The notes under the pieces were generated by a model, which searched no databases, was not told the origin of the DNA, and was given only the letters and a program-made list of their open reading frames with translations. A DNA stretch of 64,000 bases from Inhella proteolytica (lineage in GTDB: Bacteria > Pseudomonadota > Gammaproteobacteria > Burkholderiales > Burkholderiaceae_C), in the NCBI RefSeq assembly GCF_016093275.1, contig NZ_JAEDAK010000004.1, positions 62,001 to 126,000 on the forward strand, in the 5' to 3' direction. Both the position numbers and the translations under genes were made by a program. Numbering within the stretch: the first letter of the stretch is position 1; each line of letters starts with the position of its first letter. Shown here piece after piece: positions 18,571-27,450 of the stretch.

Positions 18571-19767
18571 ATGCACACCGAACTGGCCCCCGAACTTGCC
18601 CAGGACCGCCAGGCGCAGCGCGCGCGCGACCTGATCCAGTCCTGCGTGCACTGCGGCTTCTGCACCGCCACCTGCCCGAGCTACCAGGTGCTGGGCAACG
18701 AACTGGACAGCCCGCGCGGCCGCATCGCCCTGGTGCGCCAGCTGCTGCAGGGCGAAGCCGCCAGCGCCGCCACCCAGCAGCACCTGGACCGCTGCCTGAG
18801 CTGCCGCGCCTGCGAGACCACCTGCCCCTCGGGCGTGCGCTACGGCGAGCTGATCGACCTGGGCCGCGGCCTGGCCGACGCGCAGGCGCCCGCGCGGCCG
18901 CTGAAGGCCCGCCTGCTGCGCGCCCTGCTGGCGCGCTTCCTGCCCTCGCCGCTGTTCGGCCCTTCGCTGCGCCTGGGCCAGTGGCTGCGCCCGCTGCTGC
19001 CCGGCCGGCTGCGCCGCGCCGTGCCGCGCCGGCAGCGTGTGCTGCATCGCCCGGCCAAGGCCCAGCCGCGCCAGGTGCTGCTGCTGCGCGGCTGCGTGCA
19101 GCCGGCGCTGGCGCCCAACATCGAGGCCGCCACGCAGCGCGTGCTGGCGGTGCTGGGCGTGCAGGGCGTGCCCGTGGAAGGCTGCTGCGGCGCGCTGCGC
19201 GAGCACCTCGGCGCCCACGAAGCTGCAAGGCGCGACATGCAGGCCCTGGTGGCCGCCTGCGCGGGGCGCAGCGAGCCCATCGTCTCGAACGCCAGCGGCT
19301 GCGGGTTGATGGTCAAGGAGTACGGCCGCCACCTGCCCGGCGATGCCGCCGCGGCCGCCGTGGCCGAGCGCACCCAGGACCTGGGCGAATGGCTGCTCAG
19401 CCCCGCCCATCTGCCGCGCCTGCGCGCCGCGCTCAAGCCCGGCCCGCTGCCCAGCCTGGCCTGGCACCCGCCCTGCACGCTGCAGCATGGCCAGCGCCGC
19501 GCCGATCCGGTCGAGCAGGGCCTGCGCCAGCTGGGCTTCCAGCTGCAGCGCCCACGCGATGCGCATCTGTGCTGCGGCTCGGCCGGCACCTATTCGATCC
19601 TGCAGCCCGAGGTGGCGCAGGAACTGCGCGCGCGCAAGCTCGCCGCGCTGGACGAGCTGGGCGCCGAGCAGATCGTCAGCGCCAACATCGGCTGCATCAG
19701 CCACCTCAGCGACGCCAAGCCCGTGCGGCATTGGGTCGAGGTGCTGGCCGACCACCTGTCCGACTGA
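18571..19767 (+). CDS. glcF: Glycolate oxidase iron-sulfur subunit GlcF
   Basis: The product is 398 residues. It has two ferredoxin-type [4Fe-4S] motifs, CVHCGFCTATCP (about residues 26-37) and CLSCRACETTCP (about 76-87), followed by two CCG domains marked by EGCCGALREHLG and LCCGSAGTYS. It transfers electrons from the GlcD/GlcE flavins to the quinone pool at the inner membrane. It is 2.4 kb from glcE, interrupted by pcp and an opposite-strand hydrolase, so it needs its own promoter in the 18430-18570 gap. The ABM gene follows after 6 bp. Confidence 0.95.
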   Translation: MHTELAPELAQDRQAQRARDLIQSCVHCGFCTATCPSYQVLGNELDSPRGRIALVRQLLQGEAASAATQQHLDRCLSCRACETTCPSGVRYGELIDLGRGLADAQAPARPLKARLLRALLARFLPSPLFGPSLRLGQWLRPLLPGRLRRAVPRRQRVLHRPAKAQPRQVLLLRGCVQPALAPNIEAATQRVLAVLGVQGVPVEGCCGALREHLGAHEAARRDMQALVAACAGRSEPIVSNASGCGLMVKEYGRHLPGDAAAAAVAERTQDLGEWLLSPAHLPRLRAALKPGPLPSLAWHPPCTLQHGQRRADPVEQGLRQLGFQLQRPRDAHLCCGSAGTYSILQPEVAQELRARKLAALDELGAEQIVSANIGCISHLSDAKPVRHWVEVLADHLSD

Positions 19768-19773
19768 GCCCCC

Positions 19774-20112
19774 ATGCTGAAACTGCCGAATCCCTGCTAC
19801 GCCGTCATCTTCACCAGCCAGCGCCGCCCCGGCGACGAGGGCTATGCCGCCGCCGCCGAGCGCATGGCCGAGCTGGTCAAGCAGCAGCCCGGCTTCATCG
19901 ATGTGCGAAGCGTGCGCGGCGCCGATGGCCTGGGCATCACCGTCTCCTACTGGGCCAGCCTGGAGGCCATCACCGCCTGGCGCGCGCAGGCCGAGCATGC
20001 CGCCACGCGCGAGCGCGGCCGGGCGCACTGGTACGCGCATTACGAGCTGCAGGTGGTGAAGGTCGAACGCGCCTACGACTGGCAGTCCGAGGCCGCCGGC
20101 ACGGGCTCCTAA
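19774..20112 (+). CDS. Antibiotic biosynthesis monooxygenase (ABM)-domain protein
   Basis: The product is 112 residues and forms one ferredoxin-like ABM fold: YAVIFTSQRRPGDEGYAAAAERMAELVKQQPGF, GITVSYWASLEAITAWR and HYELQVVKVERAYDW are the diagnostic strands. Such small dimeric proteins include heme-degrading and quinone-forming monooxygenases, but most are of unknown role. It starts 6 bp after glcF and is likely in the same transcript. Confidence 0.8.
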   Translation: MLKLPNPCYAVIFTSQRRPGDEGYAAAAERMAELVKQQPGFIDVRSVRGADGLGITVSYWASLEAITAWRAQAEHAATRERGRAHWYAHYELQVVKVERAYDWQSEAAGTGS

Positions 20113-20144
20113 AATTCCGGGTTCTCCCCCAGTTCCTACCCGCC

Positions 20145-20348
20145 ATGAGCCAAGCCGTCATCGAAGTCAGCGCCCAGGACCTGCAAGGCCCCGGCGTGAT
20201 TGCCTGCCCCAATCCCAAGATGGCGCTGTGGAGCAGCCACCCCAAGGTCTACATCGACCTGACGCACGAGGGCCACAGCGGCCGCTGCCCCTACTGCGGC
20301 ACCGAATACAAATTGAAGGCTGGCGAAGCGCTGCCGCACGGCCACTGA
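20145..20348 (+). CDS. Zinc-finger (zf-CHCC) protein, NDUFS6-like
   Basis: This is a short gene of 67 residues, and the motif is decisive: VIACPNPKMALWSSHPKVYIDL followed by GRCPYCGTEY, giving Cys-His-Cys-Cys zinc ligands. The same fold is in the mitochondrial complex I subunit NDUFS6. In betaproteobacteria it is found as a stand-alone small protein of unsettled function. It lies 32 bp after the ABM gene on the same strand. Confidence 0.85.
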   Translation: MSQAVIEVSAQDLQGPGVIACPNPKMALWSSHPKVYIDLTHEGHSGRCPYCGTEYKLKAGEALPHGH

Positions 20349-20445
20349 CATGGTCCCCCCCGAAGTGCCTGCGGCACCTCCCCCCAGGGGGCGCCACCAG
20401 CGGCCCGGCAAAGCCGGCTCCGCGGTGGCACTTGATCGGGCCAGC
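20349..20445. repeat. Intergenic hairpin element, copy 3 (partial)
   Basis: The element starts right after the zf-CHCC stop. It has GTGCC-TGC-GGCAC inside a CCCCCC/GGGGG clamp (about 20356-20387), then GGCCCGGCAAAGCCGGCTCC and GCGGTGGCAC. The stem GTGCC/GGCAC replaces GCGCC/GGCGC of the 16210 copy with both sides changed, which preserves pairing. The CGCCCG middle block of the first two copies is missing here. Confidence 0.55.
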
Positions 20446-20482
20446 TCACAGCGTCGCCTCTGCCTCACATCAGAAAGCTGAC

Positions 20483-20929
20483 ATGCCACGTCGCGCTCCC
20501 TTGGCCGTGCTGATGGCCAGCCCGGAAGACATCGAGACCCAGTTCTACGAGGCCCTGCAGAGCGCCGACCTGGAACGCTTGGTGTCCCTGTGGGTGGGCG
20601 ACGAGGAGGTGCGCTGCCTGCACCCCGGCGGCCCGCTGCTGGTGGGCATCACCGCCATTCGCGCCAATTTCGAGGCCATGTTCGCGCGCGGCCCGGTGGC
20701 CGTGCAGCCCACCGAGGTGCGCAAGCTGCAGACCGAGCAGCTGGCCGTGCACCAGGTGCGCGAGCGCGTGCTGGTGCCCGGCCCCGAAGGCATGCAGGTG
20801 GCCTGGGTGTGGGCCAGCAATGTCTACCTGAAGACCGCCGAAGGCTGGCGCATGGTGCTGCACCACGCCAGCCCGGGCCAGCCCAACGACCAGCCGGAGC
20901 TGGCGCCGGGCAGCGGCGTGCTGCATTGA
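20483..20929 (+). CDS. SnoaL/NTF2-like protein (DUF4440 type)
   Basis: From the ATG at 20483 the product is 148 residues; an in-frame ATG at 20513 (MASPEDIETQFYEAL) may be the true start, since family homology begins there. The NTF2-like cone fold is seen in EALQSADLERLVSLWVGDEEVRCLHPGG, GITAIRANFEAMFA and GWRMVLHHASP. No catalytic residue set identifies a reaction. The stop codon overlaps the TTG start of the next hydrolase gene. Confidence 0.75.
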   Translation: MPRRAPLAVLMASPEDIETQFYEALQSADLERLVSLWVGDEEVRCLHPGGPLLVGITAIRANFEAMFARGPVAVQPTEVRKLQTEQLAVHQVRERVLVPGPEGMQVAWVWASNVYLKTAEGWRMVLHHASPGQPNDQPELAPGSGVLH

Positions 20930-21927
20930 ACCGGCTGCGCCGGCCGGCGCGCATCGCCGCCCCGCGCTGGCTGCCCGGCGGCCACGCGCAGACCATCTGG
21001 CCCAAGCTGTTCGCGCGCCTGCACCATGCGGCGCCGCCCGTGCTGCGGCGCGAGCGCTGGGACTCGCCGGACGGCGACTTCATCGACTGCGACTGGGTCG
21101 ATGCCCCTGACCCAGAGCGGCAGACACGCCCGCTGCTGGTGCTCTTCCACGGCCTGGAAGGCAGCTCGGCCAGCCACTACGCGCAGGCCTTCGCCAGCCA
21201 GGCGCAGCAGCTCGGCTGGGGCTGCGCCCTGCCGCATTTCCGCGGCTGCTCGGGCGAGCTGAACCGCGCGCCGCGCGCCTACCACTCGGGCGACTTTGCC
21301 GAGATCGGTTGGATGCTGGCCCAGCTGCGCGCCCGCCACGCCGGCCCCCTGCTGGCGGTGGGCGTGAGCCTGGGCGGCAACGCGCTGCTGCGCTGGGCCC
21401 AGGAGGCGGGCGAGCAGGCGGGGCAGACGGTGCGCGCGCTCGCCGCCATCTCGGCGCCGCTGGACCTGGCCGCCGCCAGCCAGGCCATCCACCAGGGCCT
21501 GAACCGGGTCATCTACACGCGCTACTTCCTGCGCAGCATGATCCCCAAGGCCCTGCAGCAGCTGCAACGGCACCCCGGTCTGTTTGACGGCGCGGCCCTG
21601 GCGCGCGCGCGCAGCCTGATCGAGTTCGACGAACTCGTCACCGCGCCGCTGCATGGCTTTCGCAACGCCGCCGACTACTACGCCCGCGCCAGCGCCGGCC
21701 CGCAGCTGGCGCGCCTGCGCGTGCCCAGCCTGGTGCTGAATGCGCGCAACGACCCCTTCGTGCCCTTTCACAGCATGCCGGCCCCGCGCCGCTACGAGCA
21801 AGCGCCCATCACGCTGTGGCAACCTGCGCACGGCGGTCATGTGGGCTTCCCCACCGGGCGCTGGCCCGGCTCGGCCCTGGGCCTGCCGGGCAGCGTCTGT
21901 GCCTGGCTGGAACAGCATCTGGAGTGA
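20926..21927 (+). CDS. YheT-family alpha/beta hydrolase
   Basis: The start is inferred to be TTG (20926-20928), overlapping the upstream stop; 333 residues follow. The order of motifs is that of the YheT/EMB8 family: PRWLPGGHAQTIWP near the N-terminus, VLFHGLEGSSASHYAQ (oxyanion loop), CALPHFRGCSGE, GVSLGGNALLRW with the nucleophile Ser, NARNDPFVP with the acid Asp, and HGGHVGF with the catalytic His. These cytosolic hydrolases are often placed as carboxylesterases; the substrate is unknown. Confidence 0.87.
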   Translation: MNRLRRPARIAAPRWLPGGHAQTIWPKLFARLHHAAPPVLRRERWDSPDGDFIDCDWVDAPDPERQTRPLLVLFHGLEGSSASHYAQAFASQAQQLGWGCALPHFRGCSGELNRAPRAYHSGDFAEIGWMLAQLRARHAGPLLAVGVSLGGNALLRWAQEAGEQAGQTVRALAAISAPLDLAAASQAIHQGLNRVIYTRYFLRSMIPKALQQLQRHPGLFDGAALARARSLIEFDELVTAPLHGFRNAADYYARASAGPQLARLRVPSLVLNARNDPFVPFHSMPAPRRYEQAPITLWQPAHGGHVGFPTGRWPGSALGLPGSVCAWLEQHLE

Positions 21928-21929
21928 GC

Positions 21930-22676
21930 ATGTCCCTCAGCGCCTACCGATCCAGCCCGGCCGAACAAGAACGCACACGCGACCTGTTGAGCCTGAGCCC
22001 GGGATCCGGACGGCGCGCCCTGGACATCGGCGCCCGCGACGGGCATTTCTCTCGCCTGCTGGCCGAACGCTTCCAAGAGGTCGTGGCGCTCGACCTGCAG
22101 CGGCCGGAGTTTGAACACCCCGGGGTCCTGACCGTGCAGGGCGATCTCACCGCGCTGGACTTCCCCGACGGCGCGTTTGACTTCGTGCTCTGCGCCGAGG
22201 TGCTGGAGCACATCCCCCCGCAACTGCTGCACCAGGCCTGCCACGAACTGCAGCGCGTCTGCAGCGGCCGGCTGTTGATCGGCGTGCCCAACGGGCAGGA
22301 CTTGCGCGTCGGGCGCACGACCTGCGCGCGCTGCGGGGGCTTCAACCCGCCCTGGGGCCATGTCAATCGCTTCAATGCCAGCAGCCTGGCGGCCCTGTTC
22401 CCCCAGTTCCGCGTCGCCGCCCACCATCTGGTGGGGCACACCCGCGAGCGCAGCAATGCGCTCAGCGCCTGGCTGATGGACCTGGCCGGCAACCCCTACG
22501 GTACCTATGCGCAGCAGGAGCCTTGCGTTCATTGCGGGGGCGGCATCGGCGCGCCCGCGCCACGCTCGCTAGGCCAGAAGGTGTTGACCAAGCTGGCCTT
22601 CTGGGCCCGCTGGCCCAGCGAAGCCCTGCACCCGCCGCGTGGCAATTGGCTGCACCTGCTGCTGGAACGACGCTGA
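21930..22676 (+). CDS. Class I SAM-dependent methyltransferase
   Basis: The product is 248 residues. Motif I is RALDIGARDGHFSRLLAE, motif II ends VALDLQRPEF, the motif III/IV region is FDFVLCAEVLEHIPP and post-motif LLIGVPNG is present. The C-terminal third carries two Cys pairs (CARCGGFNPPWGHVN and CVHCGGG) and a GHVNRFNASSLAALFP segment seen in sugar or lipid methyltransferases. The substrate is unknown. The stop overlaps the next ATG as TGATG. Confidence 0.8.
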   Translation: MSLSAYRSSPAEQERTRDLLSLSPGSGRRALDIGARDGHFSRLLAERFQEVVALDLQRPEFEHPGVLTVQGDLTALDFPDGAFDFVLCAEVLEHIPPQLLHQACHELQRVCSGRLLIGVPNGQDLRVGRTTCARCGGFNPPWGHVNRFNASSLAALFPQFRVAAHHLVGHTRERSNALSAWLMDLAGNPYGTYAQQEPCVHCGGGIGAPAPRSLGQKVLTKLAFWARWPSEALHPPRGNWLHLLLERR

Positions 22677-23188
22677 TGGATGACATCGTCAAGGCCGCGC
22701 TGGCCAAGTGGCCCCACGTGCCCGATTGCCGCGGCTGGCTGGCACTGGATGCACGCGGCGACTGGTACATGCGCGACGAGGCTTGCCAGCGCGCCGGCGC
22801 ATTCCCCCACCCCAAGGGCAGCGTGGTGCGGCACGACAAGCTGCGCGAGTTCATCCAGCGCAATTACGAGTCCGACGCGCAAGGCGCTTGGTACTTCCAG
22901 AACGGCCCGCAGCGCGTCTACGTGGAGCTGGAGGCCGCGCCCCTGGTGCTGCGCCTGCTGGACGACGGGCGCATCCAGGCCCATACCGGCGAAGAACTGC
23001 AGGCCCTGAGCTGCTGGCTGGACGAGCAGGGCTGGCTCTACCTGCACACCTCGCGCGGCCTGGGCCTGGTGCACAGCCAGGACATGGGCCTGGCGGCCGA
23101 GCGCATCGAACGCGGCGAATGGATTCCGCAGGACATTACCCGCGCCGAACTGCCGCAGCGCTTCGGCTTCCAGCTGCGGCCGGCATGA
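22676..23188 (+). CDS. Conserved Burkholderiales protein of unknown function
   Basis: The product is 170 residues and soluble. Opening residues DDIVKAALAKWPHVPDCRGWLALDARGDWYMRD and the block WYFQNGPQRVYVELEAAP are well conserved in betaproteobacteria as I recall them; the family carries a DUF number (I believe in the DUF2944-2946 range) that I cannot confirm. Repeated tryptophan/aspartate strands suggest a small beta-rich fold. It is coupled to the methyltransferase by a one-base overlap and is followed at once by a terminator hairpin. Confidence 0.65.
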   Translation: MDDIVKAALAKWPHVPDCRGWLALDARGDWYMRDEACQRAGAFPHPKGSVVRHDKLREFIQRNYESDAQGAWYFQNGPQRVYVELEAAPLVLRLLDDGRIQAHTGEELQALSCWLDEQGWLYLHTSRGLGLVHSQDMGLAAERIERGEWIPQDITRAELPQRFGFQLRPA

Positions 23189-23189
23189 A

Positions 23190-23215
23190 AAAAGCCGCCC
23201 GGTGGGGCGGCTTTT
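23190..23215. terminator. Bidirectional Rho-independent terminator
   Basis: A stem AAAAGCCGCCC paired with GGGCGGCTTTT around a four-base loop sits two bases after a + strand stop codon and 17 bases before the end of the convergent cytochrome gene. The A-run and T-run on either side let it work in both directions. Confidence 0.85.
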
Positions 23216-23231
23216 GCGGATGGGCCTGGAC

Positions 23232-23768
23232 TTACTGAGCGGCCGAGGCGGGGGCCGCCGGGGCCTTGGGTTCGTCGAACTTGCCGCCGCCCTGGTTGGC
23301 CATGTAGACCACGGCGCGGGCGATCTCGAAGTCGGAGAAATCGCCGCCACCCTGGGCGCCCATGGCGCCCTTGCCCTTCAGGGCCGAGTTGAGCAGGGCC
23401 TCGAAGCCGGTCTTCACGCGCGGGCCCCAGGCGGCGGCGTCCGCCAGCTTGGGTGCGCCGGCAGCGCCGGTGCCGTGGCAGGCCGAGCACTGGGCCTGGT
23501 AGACCTGCTCGCCGGTCTTCATGGCGGCCATGTCGCCCGCGGCCTTCACTTCCACATGCCCGATGGGCTTGAGGCGCTCGGCGATCTTCTCGGCTTCCAG
23601 GCTTTCACTGCCGGCGGCCGGCTTGAACTGCCCGGACACGTAATTGGCCAGCAGGATGATCACGACGATGGGCACCATGAAGGCGAAGAACACGGCCCAG
23701 GCCAGTTGCTTCGGGGTCTTGATGGGGCCTTCGTGGGAATCGTGGGCTTCGTGGGTGTCGTGGCTCAT
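23232..23768 (-). CDS. Membrane-anchored class I cytochrome c (c5-like)
   Basis: The product is 178 residues. A His/Asp-rich N-terminus (HDTHEAHDSHEG) precedes one transmembrane helix (LAWAVFFAFMVPIVVIILLANY, about residues 23-44). The c-type heme site is CSACHGTGAAGAPKL, with an axial Met probably in GAMGAQGG. It is a periplasmic electron carrier, and similar proteins in Burkholderiales accompany terminal oxidases. The N-terminal histidines may bind metal. It is single-gene here, ending at the shared terminator; the tRNA-Arg gene lies upstream on the other strand. Confidence 0.88.
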   Translation of the reverse strand: MSHDTHEAHDSHEGPIKTPKQLAWAVFFAFMVPIVVIILLANYVSGQFKPAAGSESLEAEKIAERLKPIGHVEVKAAGDMAAMKTGEQVYQAQCSACHGTGAAGAPKLADAAAWGPRVKTGFEALLNSALKGKGAMGAQGGGDFSDFEIARAVVYMANQGGGKFDEPKAPAAPASAAQ

Positions 23769-23860
23769 GCCGTCCTCTTGTGGCTCTTGTGTTTCGGACC
23801 CTCGAAAAGGGCGCGGAAGTATAGCGGCGTGCTTTAGCCCCTAGAATGGCCGGCTTCGCT

Positions 23861-23935
23861 GCGACCGTGGTGAAGTGGATATCATGCGGCCCTCCGAAGG
23901 CCGCGTCGCAAGTTCGATTCTTGCCGGTCGCGCCA
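23861..23935 (+). tRNA. tRNA-Arg (anticodon CCG)
   Basis: The cloverleaf can be folded by hand: acceptor GCGACCG with CGGTCGC (7 bp), D stem GTGA/TCAT, anticodon stem CGGCC/GGCCG around loop CTCCGAA giving anticodon CCG, T stem GCAAG/CTTGC with loop TTCGATT, discriminator G and an encoded CCA end. It reads the arginine codon CGG. No integrase or attachment-site duplicate is seen next to it. Confidence 0.95.
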
Positions 23936-24047
23936 CCTCTGCCGCTGGTTGAGCCAGCCTTCGCCTCCGAGCCCGCCTTGCCGCGGGCTCTTTGCTTCAT
24001 GCGTCCTGCGCATGGAGGCCCGCATGGGCTTCCGCTACGCTGCGCCG

Positions 24048-26351
24048 ATGCACGACGACACCCTGCCCCAAGCCGGCGCCGCGGAAGCCGCGCTGCGCGA
24101 AGCCGCCCTCGATTACCACCGCCTGCCCTCGCGCGGCAAGATCGCCGTGACGCCGACCAAGGCGCTGGCGAACCAGCGCGATCTCTCGCTGGCCTACTCG
24201 CCCGGGGTTGCCTATCCCTGCCTGGCCATCGAGGCCGACCCGAACTGCGCGGCCGAGTACACCTCGCGCGGCAACCTCGTCGGCGTCGTCACCAACGGCA
24301 CCGCGGTGCTGGGCCTGGGCGACATCGGCCCGCTGGCCGCCAAGCCGGTGATGGAGGGCAAGGGCTGCCTGTTCAAGAAGTTCGCCGGCATCGATGTGTT
24401 CGACATCGAGCTCAACGAGAAGGATCCGGACAAGCTGGTCGAGCATATTGCCGCGCTCGAACCCACGCTGGGCGGCATCAACCTCGAGGACATCAAGGCG
24501 CCCGAGTGCTTCTACGTCGAGCGCAAGCTCAAGGAGCGCCTGAGCATCCCGGTCTTCCACGACGACCAGCATGGCACCGCCATCATCAGCGGCGCTGCGC
24601 TCTTGAATGCGCTGGAGCTGGTGGGCAAGCCGATCGGTGCGATCAAGCTGGTGGTCAGCGGTGCCGGTGCGGCGGCCATTGCCTGCCTGGACGTGATGGT
24701 GGGCCTGGGCGTGAAGCGCGAGCACATCTATGTGATCGACTCCAAGGGCGTGATCCAGAGCGAGCGCGCCGATGCCGCCAAGCTGGACGAGAGCAAACAG
24801 CGCTACTGCCAGCAGACCCCCGCACGCACGCTGGCCGATGCCATGCACGGCGCCGACGTGTTCCTGGGCTGCTCGGCCGCCGGGGTGCTGAAGCCCGAGA
24901 TGGTGGCCACGATGGCTGCGCGCCCGGTGATCCTGGCGCTGGCCAACCCCGAGCCGGAGATCCGCCCCGAACTCGTCAAGCAGGTGCGCGACGACGCCAT
25001 CATGGCCACCGGCCGCAGCGACTACCCGAACCAGGTCAACAACGTCCTGTGCTTCCCGTACATCTTCCGCGGCGCGCTGGATTGCGGCGCCACGCGCATC
25101 ACCGAGGAAATGAAGCTGGCCTGCGTGCGCGAGATCGCCGCACTGGCCAAGGCCGAGATCAGCGACGAGGTGGCCGCGGCCTATGCCGGGCAGGAGCTGC
25201 ACTTCGGGCCCGAGTACATCATTCCCAAGCCCTTTGACGCGCGCCTGATCCTGCGCATCGCCCCGGCCGTGGCCGAGGCGGCCGCCGCCAGCGGCGTGGC
25301 CACGCGTCCGATCAAGGACCTGGAGGCCTACCGCCAATCTCTGAGCCGCTTCGTCTACCAGACCGGCCTGGTGATGCGCCCGGTGTTTGCCGCCGCCAAG
25401 GCGCGCAAGGGCCGCGTGATCTATGCCGAGGGCGAGGACGAGCGCGCGCTGCGCGCCGCCCAGGTGGTGGTGGACGAAGGCCTGGCCCGGCCGATCCTGA
25501 TCGGCCGCCCGGCGGTGATCGCCCAGCGCATCGCGCGCGCCGGCCTGCGCCTGGAGGTGGGCCGCGACATCGAGCTCGTCAACCCCGAGGACGACGCGCG
25601 CTACCGCGAATGCTGGGAGGACTACCAGCGCCTGATGGGCCGCGAGGGCGTCACCCCCAGCATGGCCAAGGCCGCGCTGCGCCGCTCGCACACCCTGATC
25701 GGCAGCATGCTGCTGCGCCGCGGTGATGCCGACGCGCTGCTCTGCGGCCTGGTGGGCCGCTTCGAGCAGCACCTCGACCATGTGCGCGACGTCATCGGCC
25801 TGCGCGAGGGCGCGCATTGCTTCGCCACCGTCAACGCCCTGCTGCTGGACGAGCGCACGCTCTTCCTGGCCGACACCTTCGTCAATGAGGAGCCAAGTGC
25901 CGAGCAACTGGCCGAGATCGCCGCGATGGCGGTGGACGAGTTGCGCCGCTTCGGCATTCCGCCCAAGGTGGCCTTCGTCTCGCACTCGATGTTCGGCAGC
26001 TCCACCCGCCCCTCGGCCAAGCGCATGCGCGAAGCCGCGAAACGCTTCAAGGCCCTGCGCCCGGGTGTGGCCTGCGACGGCGAGATGCACGGCGATGCCG
26101 CCCTGAGCGAGGAGATCCGCCGCAACTTCCTGCCCGAGACCACGCTCAGCGGCGAGGCCAACCTGCTGCTGCTGCCCAATCTGGACGCCGCCAACATCCT
26201 CTTCAATGTGCTGAAGATGACCGGCGGCCATGGCGTCACCGTCGGCCCCGTGCTGCTGGGGGCGGCCCAGCCGGTGCACATCCTCACGCCGTCGAGCACG
26301 GTGCGCCGCGTGGTCAACATGACGGCCCTGGCCGCGGCCGGCGCCCGCTGA
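24048..26351 (+). CDS. maeB: NADP-dependent malic enzyme (MaeB type)
   Basis: From the ATG at 24048 (MHDDTLPQ) the product is 767 residues, typical for MaeB. Residues about 25-160 form the malic domain ([40 protein letters not shown]), followed by the NAD(P)-binding domain ([34 protein letters not shown]) and, from about 430, a phosphotransacetylase-like domain without known catalysis. It decarboxylates malate to pyruvate with NADP. Upstream in-frame ATGs at 24012 and 24024 exist, but homology starts after 24048. Its stop overlaps an ATG that opens a short damaged-looking frame. Confidence 0.95.
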   Translation: MHDDTLPQAGAAEAALREAALDYHRLPSRGKIAVTPTKALANQRDLSLAYSPGVAYPCLAIEADPNCAAEYTSRGNLVGVVTNGTAVLGLGDIGPLAAKPVMEGKGCLFKKFAGIDVFDIELNEKDPDKLVEHIAALEPTLGGINLEDIKAPECFYVERKLKERLSIPVFHDDQHGTAIISGAALLNALELVGKPIGAIKLVVSGAGAAAIACLDVMVGLGVKREHIYVIDSKGVIQSERADAAKLDESKQRYCQQTPARTLADAMHGADVFLGCSAAGVLKPEMVATMAARPVILALANPEPEIRPELVKQVRDDAIMATGRSDYPNQVNNVLCFPYIFRGALDCGATRITEEMKLACVREIAALAKAEISDEVAAAYAGQELHFGPEYIIPKPFDARLILRIAPAVAEAAAASGVATRPIKDLEAYRQSLSRFVYQTGLVMRPVFAAAKARKGRVIYAEGEDERALRAAQVVVDEGLARPILIGRPAVIAQRIARAGLRLEVGRDIELVNPEDDARYRECWEDYQRLMGREGVTPSMAKAALRRSHTLIGSMLLRRGDADALLCGLVGRFEQHLDHVRDVIGLREGAHCFATVNALLLDERTLFLADTFVNEEPSAEQLAEIAAMAVDELRRFGIPPKVAFVSHSMFGSSTRPSAKRMREAAKRFKALRPGVACDGEMHGDAALSEEIRRNFLPETTLSGEANLLLLPNLDAANILFNVLKMTGGHGVTVGPVLLGAAQPVHILTPSSTVRRVVNMTALAAAGAR

Positions 26352-26554
26352 TGGCACCCGGGGCGCTGGGCCGGCGCGCGCTGCTGGGCCTGCTGCTGAG
26401 CGGCGGCACGGCGGTTCAGGCCCGGGTGGAGAGGCTACGCGCTCAAGGGCCCGTGTTGGAAAGACCACCAAGTGGTGGGCTGGTTTCCTCCCCGCACCGA
26501 GTTCCTGGCCGGCTGGACGGCCCCCCGCCACCCGGGCGCCCTGACCCTCCCCCG
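26351..26554 (+). pseudogene. Possible remnant of a secreted protein gene coupled to maeB
   Basis: An ATG overlaps the maeB stop (TGATG) and encodes a plausible RR-type signal peptide (GRRALLGLLLSGGTAVQA). Directly after it the frame turns Pro/Arg-rich and unlike protein, whereas a different frame reads GYALKGPCWKDHQVVGWFPPRTEF, which looks more protein-like. This pattern suggests a frameshift near 26425-26440 and loss of the 3' part where the opposite-strand binding-protein gene now ends. It could also be a chance frame in GC-rich DNA. Confidence 0.25.
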
Positions 26555-27382
26555 TCAGGCCGATCGCGCGGGTGTGCTCGCCGCACTCACCCCCTGCAAC
26601 CAGCGCTGCAAGGTGCGCGTCCAGCGTTCGGTGGCGAAGTGCTGCGCCGCCAGCGGGCCGTAGCGCGCCACCAGTTCGGGGTCGACATGGCGCGCAAAGG
26701 CGGGGAACAGGGCGCGGCGGGCGACGTCCAGCTGGCGCAGCTGCAGCGGGATGCCCAGCTGCTGGGCGCTCCAGCGCGGCGACTCGGGGTTGCTGAAGTA
26801 GCCGGCATCGAGCTGACCACGCGCCACGCGCGTGAGGATGGCGCGGTCCGCCTCGGTGGCGGACACCACGTCCCAGCGGATGTCCAGGCCTTCTAGATCG
26901 GGCGGCAGCAGCAGGCCCAGGGCGGTGCCCACGTGCTGACCCAGCAAATCGGCCGCCTGCACGCGTTCGCGCCGCAGCAGCGGGTGCCCGGGCCGCAGGG
27001 CCACGAAGCTGTCCATGAAGAGTGAGGCCTCGGCCGCGAACTGCAGTACGCGCAGGCCCGCCACCGACAGGGTGAGCAGTGGCGCGAGCTCGGCGCTACC
27101 GTCCAGCAGGCTGCGCTGCACGCGCAGCGCGGTCATCACGGGCAGCCAGTCGAACTGCACGCCCAGCAGTGGCGCCAGTTCGGCGTCCATGAACTCGCGC
27201 AAGGCGCCCTGGGGCGGCGCCGCGCGCTGCGCGATGACGTAGGGCGGCAGCGAATGGGTGGCCACCCGCAGGCGCGCACTGGCTTCCTGCGCCCCGGCCG
27301 CACCGAACAGGCCGGACAAGCCCGAAAGCCCGAACACCCAACCCGCGCCGCCCAGCAGCGCCCGACGGCGTGGCCAGAGCAT
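26555..27382 (-). CDS. Periplasmic solute-binding protein, amino-acid type (SBP_bac_3-like)
   Basis: The product is 275 residues. A twin-arginine-like signal (WPRRRALLGGAGWVFGLSG) leads to ARLRVATHSLPPYVIAQ, the standard first strand of type-II binding proteins, with RGQLDAGYFSNPESPRW and a LARYGPLAAQHF-type closing region. It has no ABC permease or ATPase nearby and may feed a sensor or an unlinked transporter. It is 68 bp downstream of the porin gene on the same strand and could belong to that transcript. Confidence 0.65.
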   Translation of the reverse strand: MLWPRRRALLGGAGWVFGLSGLSGLFGAAGAQEASARLRVATHSLPPYVIAQRAAPPQGALREFMDAELAPLLGVQFDWLPVMTALRVQRSLLDGSAELAPLLTLSVAGLRVLQFAAEASLFMDSFVALRPGHPLLRRERVQAADLLGQHVGTALGLLLPPDLEGLDIRWDVVSATEADRAILTRVARGQLDAGYFSNPESPRWSAQQLGIPLQLRQLDVARRALFPAFARHVDPELVARYGPLAAQHFATERWTRTLQRWLQGVSAASTPARSA

Positions 27383-27450
27383 GGGGCTGGCCGTGGCCAG
27401 CCCCGGGGTGGACGAGGCGCGGACCGCCGGGCGCCTTGGAGGCCGCCCGC

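Noticed and set aside
23861-24047. tRNA-Arg 3' end as an integration site
   Set aside because: No integrase gene and no duplicated tRNA end are visible downstream within the window.
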